Notes: generated from the letters alone by a model not told the origin. A stretch of 64,000 bases of DNA from Perognathus longimembris pacificus (GCF_023159225.1 NC_063181.1:23214073-23278072); one strand, 5' to 3'; counted from the stretch's first letter, positions 34,474 to 46,490 are shown. Program-made: numbers and translations.

Positions 34474-34969
34474 CCCAAACCACTCGGTATCTCTGAATTT
34501 TCATCGTTAACATGGCCAGAACCTTGGCCCTGAGCATCTCTACCCAGTCCTCTCAACCCATGGAGCCATAAGTGCTGCAGAGCAGATAGCAACAGAGAGG
34601 TGCCTTCCCCCTCCCCCCTCCCACCCCCTCCCCCCACTTCCTGACTCCAGGAAACCCTTCCTTTTCTCCCTGTGAACAAACACGCAGTAAGGCAAAGCTC
34701 TCCCTGCCTTGGGCCTCTGTAATACAGACTGCTGTGCACACCCCCTTGGGATTCCACATGAGGAGCAGGGGAAGGGGGGGGCAGAGTCACCTCTCTGTGT
34801 GACATGCCAAGGCTGCTCCCCACTACACAGACCCCACTTCCATGCCAGCACCTCTGCCACTGAGGCTTGGAATCCACAGAGGCCCTGCAGGGGAACAGTA
34901 GGGGCATCCTCTAACCCTGCCAGCCGGTGCTGTGCCTGGTTTGCAGGTGTGCCTCCTTTCATACTTCTT

Positions 34970-35075
34970 GTGCTGGGATGAGCTCAGAGCCTCAAACCTG
35001 CTAGGCGAGTGCTCTACCACCAGCCCTTCTCCCAGGTAACTGAGATTACCGGCACGTAACGCCATGTCTGCCTAA
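34970..35075 (-). mobile_element. SINE fragment (tRNA-like and B1-like parts), minus strand
   Basis: 'cctcaaacctgctaggcgag' and 'tgctctaccaccagccctt' are the reverse of the tRNA-like unit, followed by a B1-like 'taactgagattacc' end. Confidence 0.6.
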
Positions 35076-35344
35076 TTAAAGCTCACATGATACCAATACA
35101 GACAAAAACCTAGCTGTTTAAGAGAGGTGTGGGAGAGGCAATGTGGAAAGCGCTAGGGAAGAAAGGCCCCATCCTCCAAACCCCACATCTAGTTGGGACC
35201 AGTGCTGGCTGAGAGCACAGACTAAGGCCCCTAGTTGCAGGAGTAGGCAAGCTTCCTGGAGGAGGTGTGCCTGAGCTGTCAGCAATGGGGGAGGGTGCCA
35301 CCACCTATGTCTTCCCAGCTTCTGGCCACAAACTCAGATGAGTT

Positions 35345-35475
35345 ATTTACACTCTCTGCGGCTTACTTTCCTTTTCTTGTATCCTGGAGATCACACTTAT
35401 AGCAGTGTTGTGAGATTAATTCAACCAGTGCATATGAGGTGTTGGACATGTGTCCTGGAAGCCAGGCTAAGTATT
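35345..35475 (+). mobile_element. MIR-like fragment
   Basis: The order 'cttgtatcctggagatcaca', 'agcagtgttgtgagattaat' and 'gtgttggacatgtgtcctgg' follows the 3' half of MIR (control of low counts, 'ttgtgaggatt', 'cctggcacatag'). It is strongly diverged. Confidence 0.4.
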
Positions 35476-35547
35476 TGCCGCATGGCTCCTGAGTCATGGC
35501 CACAGGCTGATCCATGCTGCTGAAAGCAGGACTGTTGAGATGCTATT

Positions 35548-35790
35548 CCCAGCCCAGTGTCGATGGCTCATGCCTGTACCAAGCTCTTCAGGAGGCTGAA
35601 ATCTGAGGATCCTAATTCAATGCCAGCCCTGGCAGAAAAGTCTATGAGACTCTTCTCTCCAACTAACCAACAAAATACCAGAAGTGGAGCTGTAGCTCAA
35701 ATGGTAAGAGTGCTAGCATTGAATGAAAAAGCTTAGGGATGACACCAGGCCCTGAGTTCAAGCCCCAGTGTTGGCATACAAAAGAAAGGA
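35548..35790 (+). mobile_element. Composite B1-like/tRNA-like SINE
   Basis: Near-complete: 'gatggctcatgcctgtacc', 'gaggctgaaatctgaggat', 'ctatgagactcttctctcc' and 'ctgagttcaagccccagtg', with a purine-rich tail. Confidence 0.85.
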
Positions 35791-35918
35791 GAGAGGAAAG
35801 AAAAAGGGAAAGTGAAACACAAAGAGGAAGAAGAAATAAGTAGAGGGAGGGCAGAAAGGGAGGGAGGGACCTAAGCCCATGGTTAGGACCCTGAGTGTAT
35901 CAGCAGCAGGTATGTGTG

Positions 35919-35919
<1 letters not shown>

Positions 35920-35959
<40 letters not shown>
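35920..35959. repeat. (TG)n microsatellite
   Basis: About 19 GT units. Confidence 0.98.
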
Positions 35960-36771
35960 GGCATGGTCTGTATGGGGGCAGTGGTGGAATGCTCATGTAG
36001 AACAGTCTTCCATGGGCACCAATCTGGAACACATGGCCCTGAAGTCTTCCAAGGAACTTTGCTCTCCTCCAACAGGTGAAGAACTTGTCCAAGACCCATG
36101 GCTGTGCAGGAGAAACTAGAACTGAAAGTGAATCTAGAACATGACTCAAATGGTTATACACAATGGCCAAGGTCCAAGCACCACGTCCAAAATGTCTCCC
36201 CAAATCCCCAGGTCTGAAGATGCCAGACATCTTCAATCCAGCTAGGTGGATTTTCTCCCATTTTTCCAAGAACTCCTCCCATGCTCCTCTCTTGCCCCTG
36301 GATTTACATGTGCTGCCCCATTGCCTGGCTTAGTGGCTGAGCTGCTGAGCATCGCCCTCACTCCTTGCTGGCTTCCCCTCTAGCCCGGCACCTGCTCTGT
36401 TGGAGCCACAGCTAATCTGGAGCAGGTAGTGCCCACATCACAGGCAAGTCCAGCTTGTTGGGCTCCACCAGGCCTTCAAGTCAATGGAGACCCTAAATCA
36501 CACCTGCTCTGCCAAACATCCAGAATGCCTCTGGAAATGTGGTCCTTGTTTCAAAAGTTAATTTTAAATTTTAAAATCTCAACCATTTGTCATGTAGAAA
36601 GAAAGAATCTAAATTATGAAGGAGCTGATTCAGAGTTCAAAGCAGGGCAATAGCTGGTGATGTTTCCTGTCATGTCCACGGACCACTGCAGGCCAGGCCT
36701 TGCGCTCACAGGCCTCCCCTTTGTCTCTGCCCCAGCCCCCCATTACCTGCTCTTCCTTGGACCTATTGAAG

Positions 36772-36835
36772 AACAGAAGAGATTATGTGACTTCCACAGA
36801 AATAACAGAAGAGATTACGTGACTTCCACAGAAAT
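36772..36835. repeat. Tandem duplication, 2 x 32 bp
   Basis: Unit 'aacagaagagattatgtgac' continuing 'ttccacagaaat' occurs at 36772-36803 and again at 36804-36835 with a single T-to-C change (tatgtg to tacgtg). The high identity points to a recent duplication. Confidence 0.97.
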
Positions 36836-36995
36836 GATATAACTGGAGAGCCTTTTCTATTTCTTAAGTGAGTAGATTAAAAATGTTCCATTTCTCTAAA
36901 CCAGAGCAACAGAGTGCACAGGACTGCCAACTAGACATTTCTAAGAGAAACCACTAGCCTCCCTCTAAAGCCCTGTGGAGACCCAGGTTCCCTGT

Positions 36996-37370
36996 GTCAC
37001 ACAGTTTCTGTAGCTATAACAAAATGCCAGAGGCTGGTTCCTTTATGAAGAGACTTAACTATAAGTTACACAAGCCCAGGATTGGGCCAGCCCCCTTGGC
37101 TCTGTCCCTTGAGCAGACTTGATTGCCTCAGAATACACTGGGCTCCTTGAACAAAGTAAAGAGTAGGCCTATGATGAGACAGAAATAAAAGGAAGCTTGG
37201 GGAAGGGACTAGATTTATTCTTTTTATAACCACTTAGTATCTGGAAAAGGAACTAGGAATATCATGAGAACTCTCTTAGTCCCTTCTGAAGGCAGCAGCT
37301 CCAATGACTTAACACCCTTCTGCAAAACTCCATCTTTTTGAGGCCCAAGCTTCTTACTGGGGCCCGGGCT
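36996..37370 (-). mobile_element. MaLR-like LTR fragment, minus strand (probable)
   Basis: The + strand begins 'ctgtagctataacaaaatgc', 'cagaggctggttcctttatg' and later 'gcagcagctccaatgactta', which follows the reverse of MLT/MST LTRs. The end is not clear. Confidence 0.45.
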
Positions 37371-37563
37371 TCTTATATTTGGGCCCTCAGGAGATACAGT
37401 CAAATTTTATCCAAACTGTAGCTTGCCTCAACCTTCTTCTGAGGCAGTTAATGGCCTCAAATTCCAGGCACCTCCATCCAGCCACTTCAGCCACAGTGAC
37501 CAGCAAGCCAGAGGGGGACCCTGATGAGGGCCAGAACATCCTATGTGACTCCCTGCTTTGTGG

Positions 37564-37566
<3 letters not shown>

Positions 37567-37617
<51 letters not shown>
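37567..37617. repeat. (TG)n microsatellite
   Basis: About 25 GT units. Confidence 0.98.
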
Positions 37618-38394
37618 CCTGTGTGTGGAATTTTTTGGTCAATGAAACTCACTCATTCTCTTGACCAGCACTTAGTGGACATAAAGACCTAGCTCCAAGG
37701 AGAAACCCTGAATACCACTGTGCTGCCAACAAGTCTACAAGAAAAGCCAAAAGGTGTCTTCTATATATGGTCTCTGATGTATCCTTTTATCTGGGCTCCC
37801 GTCCTCTCAGGCCAGCCCTCCCCACTGGGACTCCAAGCCCTCTGTGCTCCCTTTCCCTCACTTCCTGCAGAGCCAGACTGGTTGACAAATGGGTTTGTGC
37901 ACATCACCTGTATGCCGGGTCACCTCTGCTCCTATACAAGCTAATTCTTCTTCTACTGCTGCCACCCAGTTGCTTAATGTTCTGGTCACCAAACCATGGC
38001 CCTTACTCCTTGCCCTCCCTGAAGGGTTGGTCCCCTCCATCAGTTCTTCTTCCTGAAACTCTCCAGGGTGCTCACAAGTCTTCATCTCCTTCCTCCCTGA
38101 TCTGCTGCCATCTCTGCTAAGGAGCCACCGTGGGACCTGACCTGAGCCCAGTTCCATGTGTGGCCTCTGCCTTTGGGAAGGTGGTATGTGAACAGATCGC
38201 TTCCTACCTATTCCCTTTCACCCTTCCAGACAGGGGTGGCTTTGGGCTTCTGCTGATATCAGGGTCAGCAGCCTAGCAGAATCAGGAAGGGAGAAAGCTG
38301 TGAGTTGCATGCCTGGAAGAAGTTCTTCCTCCAGCTCTGTGGCCAGGCATGGAATCTCCTGCCTGATTCCTCTGGCATAAGTAATAGTCACAGG

Positions 38395-38610
38395 AGCACC
38401 TAAAAGTGCTTATTCACTGCACACTGGACTGAGTTCTAAACTGTGGTTCATCTGGTCCTCACAAAACTCCCTATATGATACATAATTACTCTCCTCCTCC
38501 TAGAGCTGTTAGTCAGAGGCACAGGGAAGTGAGTTAACTTGTCCAGGGTCACAAAGCTCACAGATATACAGAGCTAGAATTTGAACCCAAGTAGTTCTGA
38601 CTCCAAAAAT
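38395..38610 (-). mobile_element. MIR element, minus strand
   Basis: The + strand reads 'cagaggcacagggaagtgag', 'cttgtccagggtcacaaagc' and 'gaatttgaacccaagtagtt', the well-known reverse signature of the MIR tRNA and core regions. Confidence 0.75.
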
Positions 38611-38699
38611 CTAAATGTCCTGTGAAGATTAAGTCAGGCCAAACCTAAAGCCCTCTCCTGGCCTTGTTTCATATTGACAAAGTCCTCACGAACCCAACC

Positions 38700-38920
38700 A
38701 GTGGCCTTTAGGCCACTGCTGTGCTCTGCTACAATCTATTAAAGGCCTACTGTGTACTGCATTTACAATGCATCTCCAATCAAACAGCAACCTTGAAAGG
38801 TTGGTTGCATTATTCTGGAAAATGATCCCCATTTTACAGAGGAGGAAACTGAAGTGAACTGCTTTCATGAGGGCCTGGGGCCAGGATTTGAACCCAGGTT
38901 CATAAGGATTCAAAACCTTC
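38700..38920 (-). mobile_element. MIR element, minus strand
   Basis: 'gatccccattttacagagga', 'ggaaactgaagtgaactgc' and 'caggatttgaacccaggttc' give a second MIR in the same orientation close to the first. Confidence 0.75.
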
Positions 38921-40302
38921 ATCTTTTCCTTCCATTATCTTGAATCTCCCCAGCAAGGCTCTGGTTTCTGGGTGTCTGGCCCCTTGACTCTGAATCCTTT
39001 GGTATCCCTTGTATTTGTACTTCCAGCCTCCATGATACTGGGCAGATGATACATGTAGATAGAAATTAAGGAGCTAAATAAATGTTCAATAAATGAGTGA
39101 ATGAACGAATGAACTAACTAATATTCTCTTCTGTCTAACAGAACCCTAAAGGCTTCCTTCCTGGTAACTGTCCCCATTCACCAAAGACAGTGCATTAAAT
39201 GCTAAAAGGAACCAATCTTTATCCAAAATTTAGTGCCCTGCTCCCCAAACACTTTCTCTACTTCTCTGGGCTCCATGTTTGGTGCTGTAGACACTGAGCC
39301 TGCTCTTGTTCACAGAAGGAGCAGGCTCTGCAGAGCCGGAGCCCTGAGGACCAGGCCAGTCCACACAGTTTCCCCATCCTTTCCCAGCCATGGGCTGCCT
39401 GAACCTCTCCAGGCTCCTGTGTCATTTCTACCAGGCCCTTGGGGTGGAACCTCTATCGTTTCCACTGTTTCTCCTCCTTCTGGGCTTCGTTTTAGGGAGA
39501 CTAGACTACCACTGGCCACGTTCTAGGGGGCAGCTTTCCCCCCACATTCAAATCAATCACCAGGACCCACAGATTCCCCCCAGTTGTTTCAGTCAAGCAT
39601 GCAAGTTCCAGGCCCCTGCCCCTCTCCTGAGCCGAAGACTTGATTCCACTTCTTCTCCGTCACCCCGCCTAGCCCTCCGCCCTCCAGCCACGCTTGCCAC
39701 CAGCTCTTCCTCCTTCCCAGCCCTCACATTCCTTGGCCTTTGCCTTTGGATCCCCATGTCTTCGAATGCAACACAACGCAGCCAACTGGCTTCTGGCTTT
39801 CCAGCTGCTCCCCAGTCCCCTGATTCACTGTGAGGGCTTCCCAGCTTCCCCCTCCCCTATCCCCAGGAGGGAAATTGAAGACAGTTTAAAATAGAACAAA
39901 TCAAAGTGCAGAGGCTGATGCCAAGCACTGCTCAGCGGGAACCACCTGGAGGCTCCCATACCTCCTGCTGGAAGGCCTCCCCCTCACACCCCCCTGCAGG
40001 CAATGCCCACCCCCCCCCACCTCCTCCCATATGTTCAAATCCTGCCAGACATGCATCCAGCTGGTGGAGATGATGTTCAGACTGCAGGCTGCTGGCAGTG
40101 CACAGGGAGCCAGGAAGGAGGGAGGCAAGAAGATAGGGAAGCTGCCCCACTGGGGCTTGCAAGTGCCTGGCACAGGTATCCATCAGAGCTCATCCTGTGG
40201 GCCCTTCAGTAAGGCCTGGATACAAAGAAAATGGCTGGAGAAAGAAGGAGACAGAGAGGGGGAGGGAAGGAAAGAGGGAAGCTGAGGTTGCCAGAGAAAA
40301 GG
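38921..40302. other. Intergenic sequence, C-rich
   Basis: A short MIR/L2-type tail with 'aaataaatgttcaataaatg' and TGAA repeats lies at about 39030-39120. C/T-rich sequence at 39540-39850 keeps a 147-codon + strand ORF open (39390-39833), with a hydrophobic N-terminal part and a Ser/Pro-rich remainder. I do not recognise it and treat it as chance. Confidence 0.45.
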
Positions 40303-40453
40303 CAGGACACCCAGTCTGAATGGAATTTCAGATCAACAGTGAATAATCTATTAATGTAAGTGCATCGCAAGAAATATTTGGACTATACTTAAGCTGAAAA
40401 AAAGATGTTTTACTTGCTGACTATCTGAAATTCAGATTTAACTGGGCATCCTG
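40303..40453. mobile_element. Palindromic MITE-like element
   Basis: Terminal inverted repeats: the left arm starts 'caggacacccagtctgaatg' and continues 'gaatttcagat'; the right arm (40422-40453) reads 'atctgaaattcagatttaac' then 'tgggcatcctg'. The arms match imperfectly over about 30 bp. This is the shape of a small non-autonomous DNA transposon. The family name is not certain to me. Confidence 0.55.
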
Positions 40454-41635
40454 TTTTTGGTGTTGTCTTGCTTATGATGTGCTAATCCTGCCAGCCGTCT
40501 GTGGAACCACACTATGTCTATTTCCTATGGCCCTTAGCCCAAGAGCAAAGTGAGGGGAAGGAGAAATGGGTGAGAGGATGCATTCGCTCAAACACAGTAC
40601 CACCCCCTGAGGGAGCTTAACACAATGGAGATCTATCATGCCAATGTTCTAGAACCTTAAATCTCAAAGACCTTGGCAGTGCCTTCATCTCTCTTGAAGG
40701 CTCTGGGGTGGGTCGTTCTCTGTCTCCTGAATATCTCTCTGTTGGTGGCTGGCCACCTTCACCTTGTCTACCCATCCCATCATCCCCAGTGATGCTGGGT
40801 CTGCTTTCTCTGCCTGCCAGGCCAGGAGCCCTGCCAACCCAGGCTAACTCAGTCCTCTTAACTCAAGAGGACTAAATCCCATTTGTCGCTCTGCATTGGC
40901 CCACACCCACCTCCCTAACAACTTGACCATCCACCTGACTAGAACAGAAATATCTACAGAGCCCAAACCTTGTGTCTCAGCGCAGCAGGAGCTGCTTCAT
41001 GGTTAGGCCCCAAGCCAGAGACACAGGCATAGTTACTCATATCCTCTCCCTACAAAGAGCCCATCAGAAAGGACACCATCACCCCACCTCCACCCCATGG
41101 ACCACAGATAACTATCTATTGTAACCAGCAGTGCCAAGAGAAAGCTCTGGAAATTGGGGTAGGCAGGGAAAGGTGCCTAGGTAGTGTGAAAACATGTTTC
41201 TGTAGCAGCAGAAAACCAGCAGCCAGGCCAAGTGTCCCCTCCCCTGCCCCCAGCCCAGACTCCATCCCTGTTGAGGCAGGGTGGAGACTAAAGAGATTGC
41301 CAAGCTTCCGGTAACAGACGGGCCACACTTCCTTCTGTAGAGTCCCCTGGGATGTCACCAAAGAGAGCCATGCTAGTGGCCAGCAGCTACTTAGAATCCT
41401 CTGGGCTCCAAAGCACCAGACCCTGCCCTACTCTAGCGACCATGGCAGTTTGGGATTGTGGTCCCACTGCAGAGCTGATGAAGAGCTGGCGTCCTTTGTT
41501 TACCATCAGGAATTCTCTATGTAAGCAGCCTTCAGCTGCCTGAGTCAATATCTAATTAATGGAACTTACTCTCTGGTTAATCATAACCATAACAGAGTAG
41601 ACAGTAGCACATAACAATGCATGAAAAACAACAAC

Positions 41636-41693
<58 letters not shown>

Positions 41694-43492
41694 GACAACT
41701 CTCAGGGACTCAGTTTGCCTTCCTTCCCTTGACAATCTGATTGAGTAGCTGGCCGGTACCTTTTGCTTCCCTTGGGCCCCTGATGTGTTGCAAAAGAGGA
41801 ATGGACATTGAGGAGCTGCCTCCTCATTGGCTGGTCATCAGAAAGGACTCTTGATTTTCTGGGCTTCTATTGGCAGCTTCCTTCTAGACAGATAAAGACT
41901 CGAATCATCCTTCTGCCTTCTCCCCAGCCTTATACCCATAAGATTCTTCAGAGAAGTAAGAATTCAAAGTCTGAATTCCCCATTATGTATTAGCTGCCAA
42001 CAGCCTCATCTCACGTAGAGAGATTCAAAAGGGCAGGTCTTTGATGCATTTGAGAGGCTCTGATCTTTGCAGGTTCTGTTGAGCATTCCCAGTGCCTCAC
42101 GGGTATTCTGGTCTCAAGAGCCTACTGTGCCTCAATTTGTGTATCTTTTGTAAAGTGCCTTAATGTGAACCTGTTAAGCCCTGGCATAATTAATGGAATA
42201 TTTTAATGTAAAGAAAAGTAACTGGCTTCTTAGTCATCACTTCCCACACCTTCCCTGGGGCCTCATCTTCAGTCAGGACACTCTGTTCAGAAACACACTG
42301 TCTTCCTCTGAAGTCACAACTCGGCTGCCCAAAGGGAAGGCCAGGTGAGGAATTCTAGAGATTCCAAAGGCCTCTAGCTGTCCTCTGGTCAGGAAGAAGC
42401 GGGGAAACAGAGATGGCTGGCATCCCCTGATCGCAGGAGCACCCAAATGACAGAAGTCCTTTGACTTTGCCCTGAGCCAAAATAGGAGAAAAGTGGGAGG
42501 CAGGGGAAGGGATAAAGAGTTAGGAGAGAAGGCTGGAGCCACAAGTAGGTGACTCTTTTGCTTCTCCGTGATGGCCTACCTGGAGGGAGATGACAAACTA
42601 GTGAGCAAAATGTAGTTGAAGTCTGAGTTTACAAAGCCAGAGCCAGAGTGAATTTATTGTTGTAATCAAATAAGGCTTACAGTCAGCTGACACATATATA
42701 ATGATAGGCAGAATCATTATGGTGCTGTTGGCACTTAGGCCTAAATGGTAATCAATTCACCTAAATGACTGCAATTAGTACGCCTTGTGCACAGACACTG
42801 CGCATGTGTGGCGTCCACAGAAGGGAACCTGTCCAGTAGCGTGGCTGCTGTTGTCTAGACCCACAAGGCTCAGACCTTTCCACTCTCTGAGTAGCAGATT
42901 CCACAGCACTAAAACTAAAGCTAATAACTCTCCCTGCTGTGTGCTTCTCTTTCAGGATGTCCCTTAATAGTAAGCAGGACAATCTAATTTAATTTAATGC
43001 TGTCTGTGTAGAAATCAAAGCCTCTGTTGTCTTCGGTGACTCCATTTAATCAGATTGCTTTCCTAATACTTAGCAGCTAGGCAAGAATGGCTGGAGGTGA
43101 CCACCAATCCCCTAGTCTTCTCAGCTCCATTTATTTTGCTAGGACAAATGTAGAAGAATTCCAAGTTGTAAATCATAGGCTATTTGGCCTTTAAAAAAAA
43201 TCCCTATTATCTTCTTAAATCTCTTATATCCAGAGGGGTTGGGGAGTTCACCACCAGAGCAAAAATTCAAAGGAAAATTATTTTCAGATCCCTCCTCACC
43301 CAACATTCAGATCTCCAATGTCTGCCTCTCCTTTTTTCTCCCACTCAGGAATCCAGAGAATTTGCATTGCCCTCTGTGTAGACTCCTCCTCTCACTTCCA
43401 CGGGCCTCCCCAATATAGACCACTGAGAGCTAATTGAGCTAGGAAGTCTCACAATATTTTACTTTGCTATGGTGATAATAATAAAAAAAAAA
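40454..43492. other. Intergenic sequence
   Basis: It contains one (CA)n (41638-41692). 42600-43130 is AT-rich with many TAAT motifs and no repeat (see findings). Nothing else is recognised. Confidence 0.5.
41638..41692. repeat. (CA)n microsatellite
   Basis: About 27 CA units. Confidence 0.98.
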
Positions 43493-43712
43493 GCAGCTAG
43501 GCATTGGTCACCTACACCTGTAATCCTAACTACTAAGGAGTTTGAGATTAGGGAATTGAGGTTCAAAGCCAGTTTGGGTAGAAAAGTTTGCTAGAGTCCA
43601 TCTCCAAAATAATCAGCAAAAGACCAGGCTGGAGGGGTAATTCCAATGGTAGAGCACCAGCAAAAAAGCAGAGTAAGCTTGGAGCACTGAGCTCAAGCCT
43701 CAGTTCTGAGAA
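43493..43712 (+). mobile_element. Composite B1-like/tRNA-like SINE, diverged
   Basis: 'ctacacctgtaatcctaact', 'ggttcaaagccagtttgggt', 'ccaatggtagagcaccag' and 'ctgagctcaagcctcagtt'. The tail runs into a GA/GGAA array. Confidence 0.75.
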
Positions 43713-43715
43713 AGT

Positions 43716-43760
<45 letters not shown>

Positions 43761-43834
43761 GGAAAGAAGGAAGGAAGGAAGGAAGGAAGGAAGGAAGGAA
43801 GGAAGGAAGGAAGGAAGGAAGGAAGGAAGGAAGG
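43713..43834. repeat. (GA)n(GGAA)n compound microsatellite
   Basis: GA units with one AC interruption (43715-43760), then about 18 GGAA/GAAG tetramers (43761-43834). The purine strand is the + strand. Confidence 0.98.
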
Positions 43835-43849
43835 ATAATGAAGAGGGAC

Positions 43850-44500
43850 AAGTGGCTGTTTCTTCAAATGAACTGAAAACTCATGACCACAACAGAAATC
43901 TGCCCGCGGATGCTTATCATTCATAATTGCCAAAACTTGGTAGCAACCAAGATGCCCTTCAGTAGGTGAGTGGACAGATCAACTGAGGCCCATTTCAACA
44001 ATGGAATATTATTCATCATTCAAAATAAATGAGCTTATAAACCACAAAAAGGCCTGGAAGAAACATAAAGACATTTACTGCGTGATTCCCATCATATATT
44101 ATTCCAGAAGAGTCAAAACTATGAAGACATTACAAAGAGCGGTGATTACCAGAGATTCATCAGGAACAGATAGAGAAATAAGCAGAGCACAGAGGATGTT
44201 TAAGGCCAGGAAAATGTTCTATGTGATACAATCGTGGTGAAAGCATGTCTTTACATATTTGTTACAACCCATAGAATTTATAACACTAACAGCAGGCTTT
44301 AATGTAAAAATCATTGTCTTTGGATAATAATGACATGTCAGTGGAGGCTCTTTGTAACAAATGTACCATTCTGATGAAGGGTGTCGATAATGGCAAGGTT
44401 ATGAATGGGTAGGGACAGGGGATAGATGGGAAATCTCTGTGCCTTCTATTCAGTATTACTGTGAACCTAAAATTGCTCTCAAACGTAAATTCTGTAGAAA
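43850..44500 (+). mobile_element. Old L1 3' end (L1M-type), 5'-truncated
   Basis: It includes 'catttcaacaatggaatatt', 'attcatcattcaaaataaat' and 'attgccaaaacttggtagca', the classic 3' region of old mammalian L1 elements, and continues through 'gtgattaccag' and 'attactgtgaacctaaaatt'. It is diverged, with an apparent internal deletion near 44150. An A/G-rich stretch follows (44500-44580). Confidence 0.75.
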
Positions 44501-44914
44501 AGAAAGGAAGATGAAGGGAAGGAAAAAAAGAAGAGAGGGAGAGAAGAGGTTAGGAAGGGAGGGAGAGAAAATAGAAAGAGTTTGCAAGGGTACATCTCCC
44601 CTTTTCCCTCTCTAGTTTCTAGTTCTCATCCTGTTTATCATATGAAAAACTAATTTGGGATGAGTATGTTTATATAATCTTTCAAACTAGTCCTGGATCT
44701 CCAACTAGAGATTTGCACCGAATTCCCACTCTAGCCCTGGATAAAATTATGGAACTTAACAAAGTCTGGCCATGAAGTTTGTCCCTTTGTGATCTTGTTT
44801 TATCTTCTTCCTTCTTGTTTTCACAGACAATACTTCCTGCTGACCTCAAAATAGGTAATCCTGGTGTCATAAATAAGACTCAGAATTAATAAGACTCAGA
44901 ATCCCCAGTAGAGC

Positions 44915-45050
44915 CAGGTGCCAGTGGCTCATGCCTGTTTTCCTAGCTACTCAGGAGGCTGGGATCTAAGGATCTTGGTTCCAAGGAGGTCTGAGCAGGA
45001 AAGCCCATGAGATGCATCTTTAATTAAATAGCAAAAAGCCGTGGCACATG
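44915..45050 (+). mobile_element. Composite SINE, left part
   Basis: 'caggtgccagtggctcatgc' and 'agctactcaggaggctggga' mark the B1-like left part. The tRNA-like part is cut short and replaced by the CA/CG repeat. Confidence 0.75.
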
Positions 45051-45061
45051 CACACATACAG

Positions 45062-45124
45062 ACACACACACACACACACGCACACACACGCACACACACG
45101 CACACACACGCACACACACGCACA
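45062..45124. repeat. (CACACACACG)n 10-bp periodic repeat
   Basis: A CA run gives way to about five perfect copies of the 10-mer cacacacacg, so a CG recurs exactly every 10 bases. Confidence 0.97.
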
Positions 45125-46490
45125 GGGTCCAGGCCGGAAAAGTTACTTCAACAGAGAAAATTTAACATAGGGAATTGATCACAAGCATGATGGAACATTG
45201 GAAAGAAAGGGAATGGATATTAAGGGACATTGCAGTACAAAAGGTAATAAAGCAAGAGAAACAGCAGTTCCCCTAGTGCTGGAGGAACACTGGAAAAAGA
45301 CTGAGGTTTTTCCAAAGCCAGAAAGCTTGGGGATACAGACCTCTAGACTGGGGGAGTTGCCCAACTGCTGTTGTCTGATGCCCCTAAAGAAGACCGGATG
45401 AGGCCAGTTCTGGAAGCTTCGACAATCTGCCAGCTGCTGCCACCAGGACAGCACAAAATACTACAATTGGAGCAATACTGACAGGAAGGGTAAACAAAAC
45501 ATCCTCCCTCCAGTTCCTCTGGCTGCCATTATACCCTATTGGGAAAACTAAAGTCAGCTGGCCAAAGAAAACTACAAGGTCCCAGCACAGCAGTGCAGAG
45601 GCAAATGACTGGAGGACTCATTCTGCTCATAATAGTTCCCTATTCCAACATTTGGCATCACCTACCAGATAGCCCAGGGCCTCCTTCTACGATAAGATTG
45701 CAAAACACAACCATACCAAAAATATGTGGCAGGAAACATGCATTTCAAACTAAACCTATAGACGGGAGCCATTGCAAGGTATAGTAATGACTTCTTTGGA
45801 TGCCCTCTGTGCGCATCTCTGCCCACACAGGTGTGAGGAACTCTGTACATGAGAGATGGACAAGGCTGGGCATCACCAGCTCCAGAGACCAGGCTCCTCT
45901 GTTAAGGCTGCTCCCGGAGAAGCCTTCATCATTGATTCCTCACTCAATTCCAGGTGATTCTGTAATGCCCAGGCTCCCCTGGAAATTCCCAGTCTATATT
46001 TGCTCCTGATACCACCACCATCTTCTTTACTCCTTTGCACTATCACTGACTTTTTTCTGGAGTCCAGTGTGCTTGTCCCAGGGGTGGGAACTGAGCCAGC
46101 CCTCCCCCTAGTGGTGGCCCATGAAACTCCTAAAATTATCTTGTTCCAAGACAATAATAGCTTTCATTCTGTGCTTAACTCTGAGCTGGGCACTCTTCTA
46201 AGCTCTCCTTATCCCCAGTGTGGATGCTACCCATGACAAGGAACTCTCTGTCTCATGAAGTCCCCTATCTCAAGTCTGGACAGTGCTAATGATGACAAGC
46301 ATTTCCTTTGGATGGGCCCCAGGCATTTCCTTAATTTACAAATTTGGATCCTCACCTGAATCTCTGTGGCCACATGGGGTAAATTTAGCCTTCTTCTGTA
46401 AGTGTCTAGGTTATTCTACCTACACCAGCTGCAAAATAGAACTGTCATTGCTCTCTTGCTCTAAATGCCACACTTAGAATAAATCCAAAG

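Larger units (their letters stand above)
34472..35920. other. Intergenic sequence with SINE and MIR fragments
   Basis: Apart from the listed SINE pieces and a MIR-like stretch, it holds a C-run near 34612-34636 and a purine-rich stretch at about 35790-35870. No gene is supported. Confidence 0.5.
35960..38394. other. Intergenic sequence
   Basis: It contains a 32-bp tandem duplication (36772-36835), a reversed MaLR-like fragment (about 36996-37370) and a (TG)n (37567-37617). No gene is recognised. Confidence 0.5.
44581..46475. other. Intergenic sequence
   Basis: It contains a SINE left half and a periodic CA/CG repeat (listed separately). 45127-45520 ('tttaacatagggaattgatc') looks like an old repeat but I cannot name it. 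No gene is recognised. Confidence 0.45.

Noticed and set aside
39390..39833. 147-codon ORF with a hydrophobic N-terminal part
   Set aside because: Ser/Pro-rich, with no known family, in C/T-rich DNA where stops are rare, and with no splice or poly(A) context.
45051..45124. Possible CRISPR-like regular spacing
   Set aside because: The units are simple 10-mers without unique spacers in a mammalian sequence; it is a microsatellite derivative.
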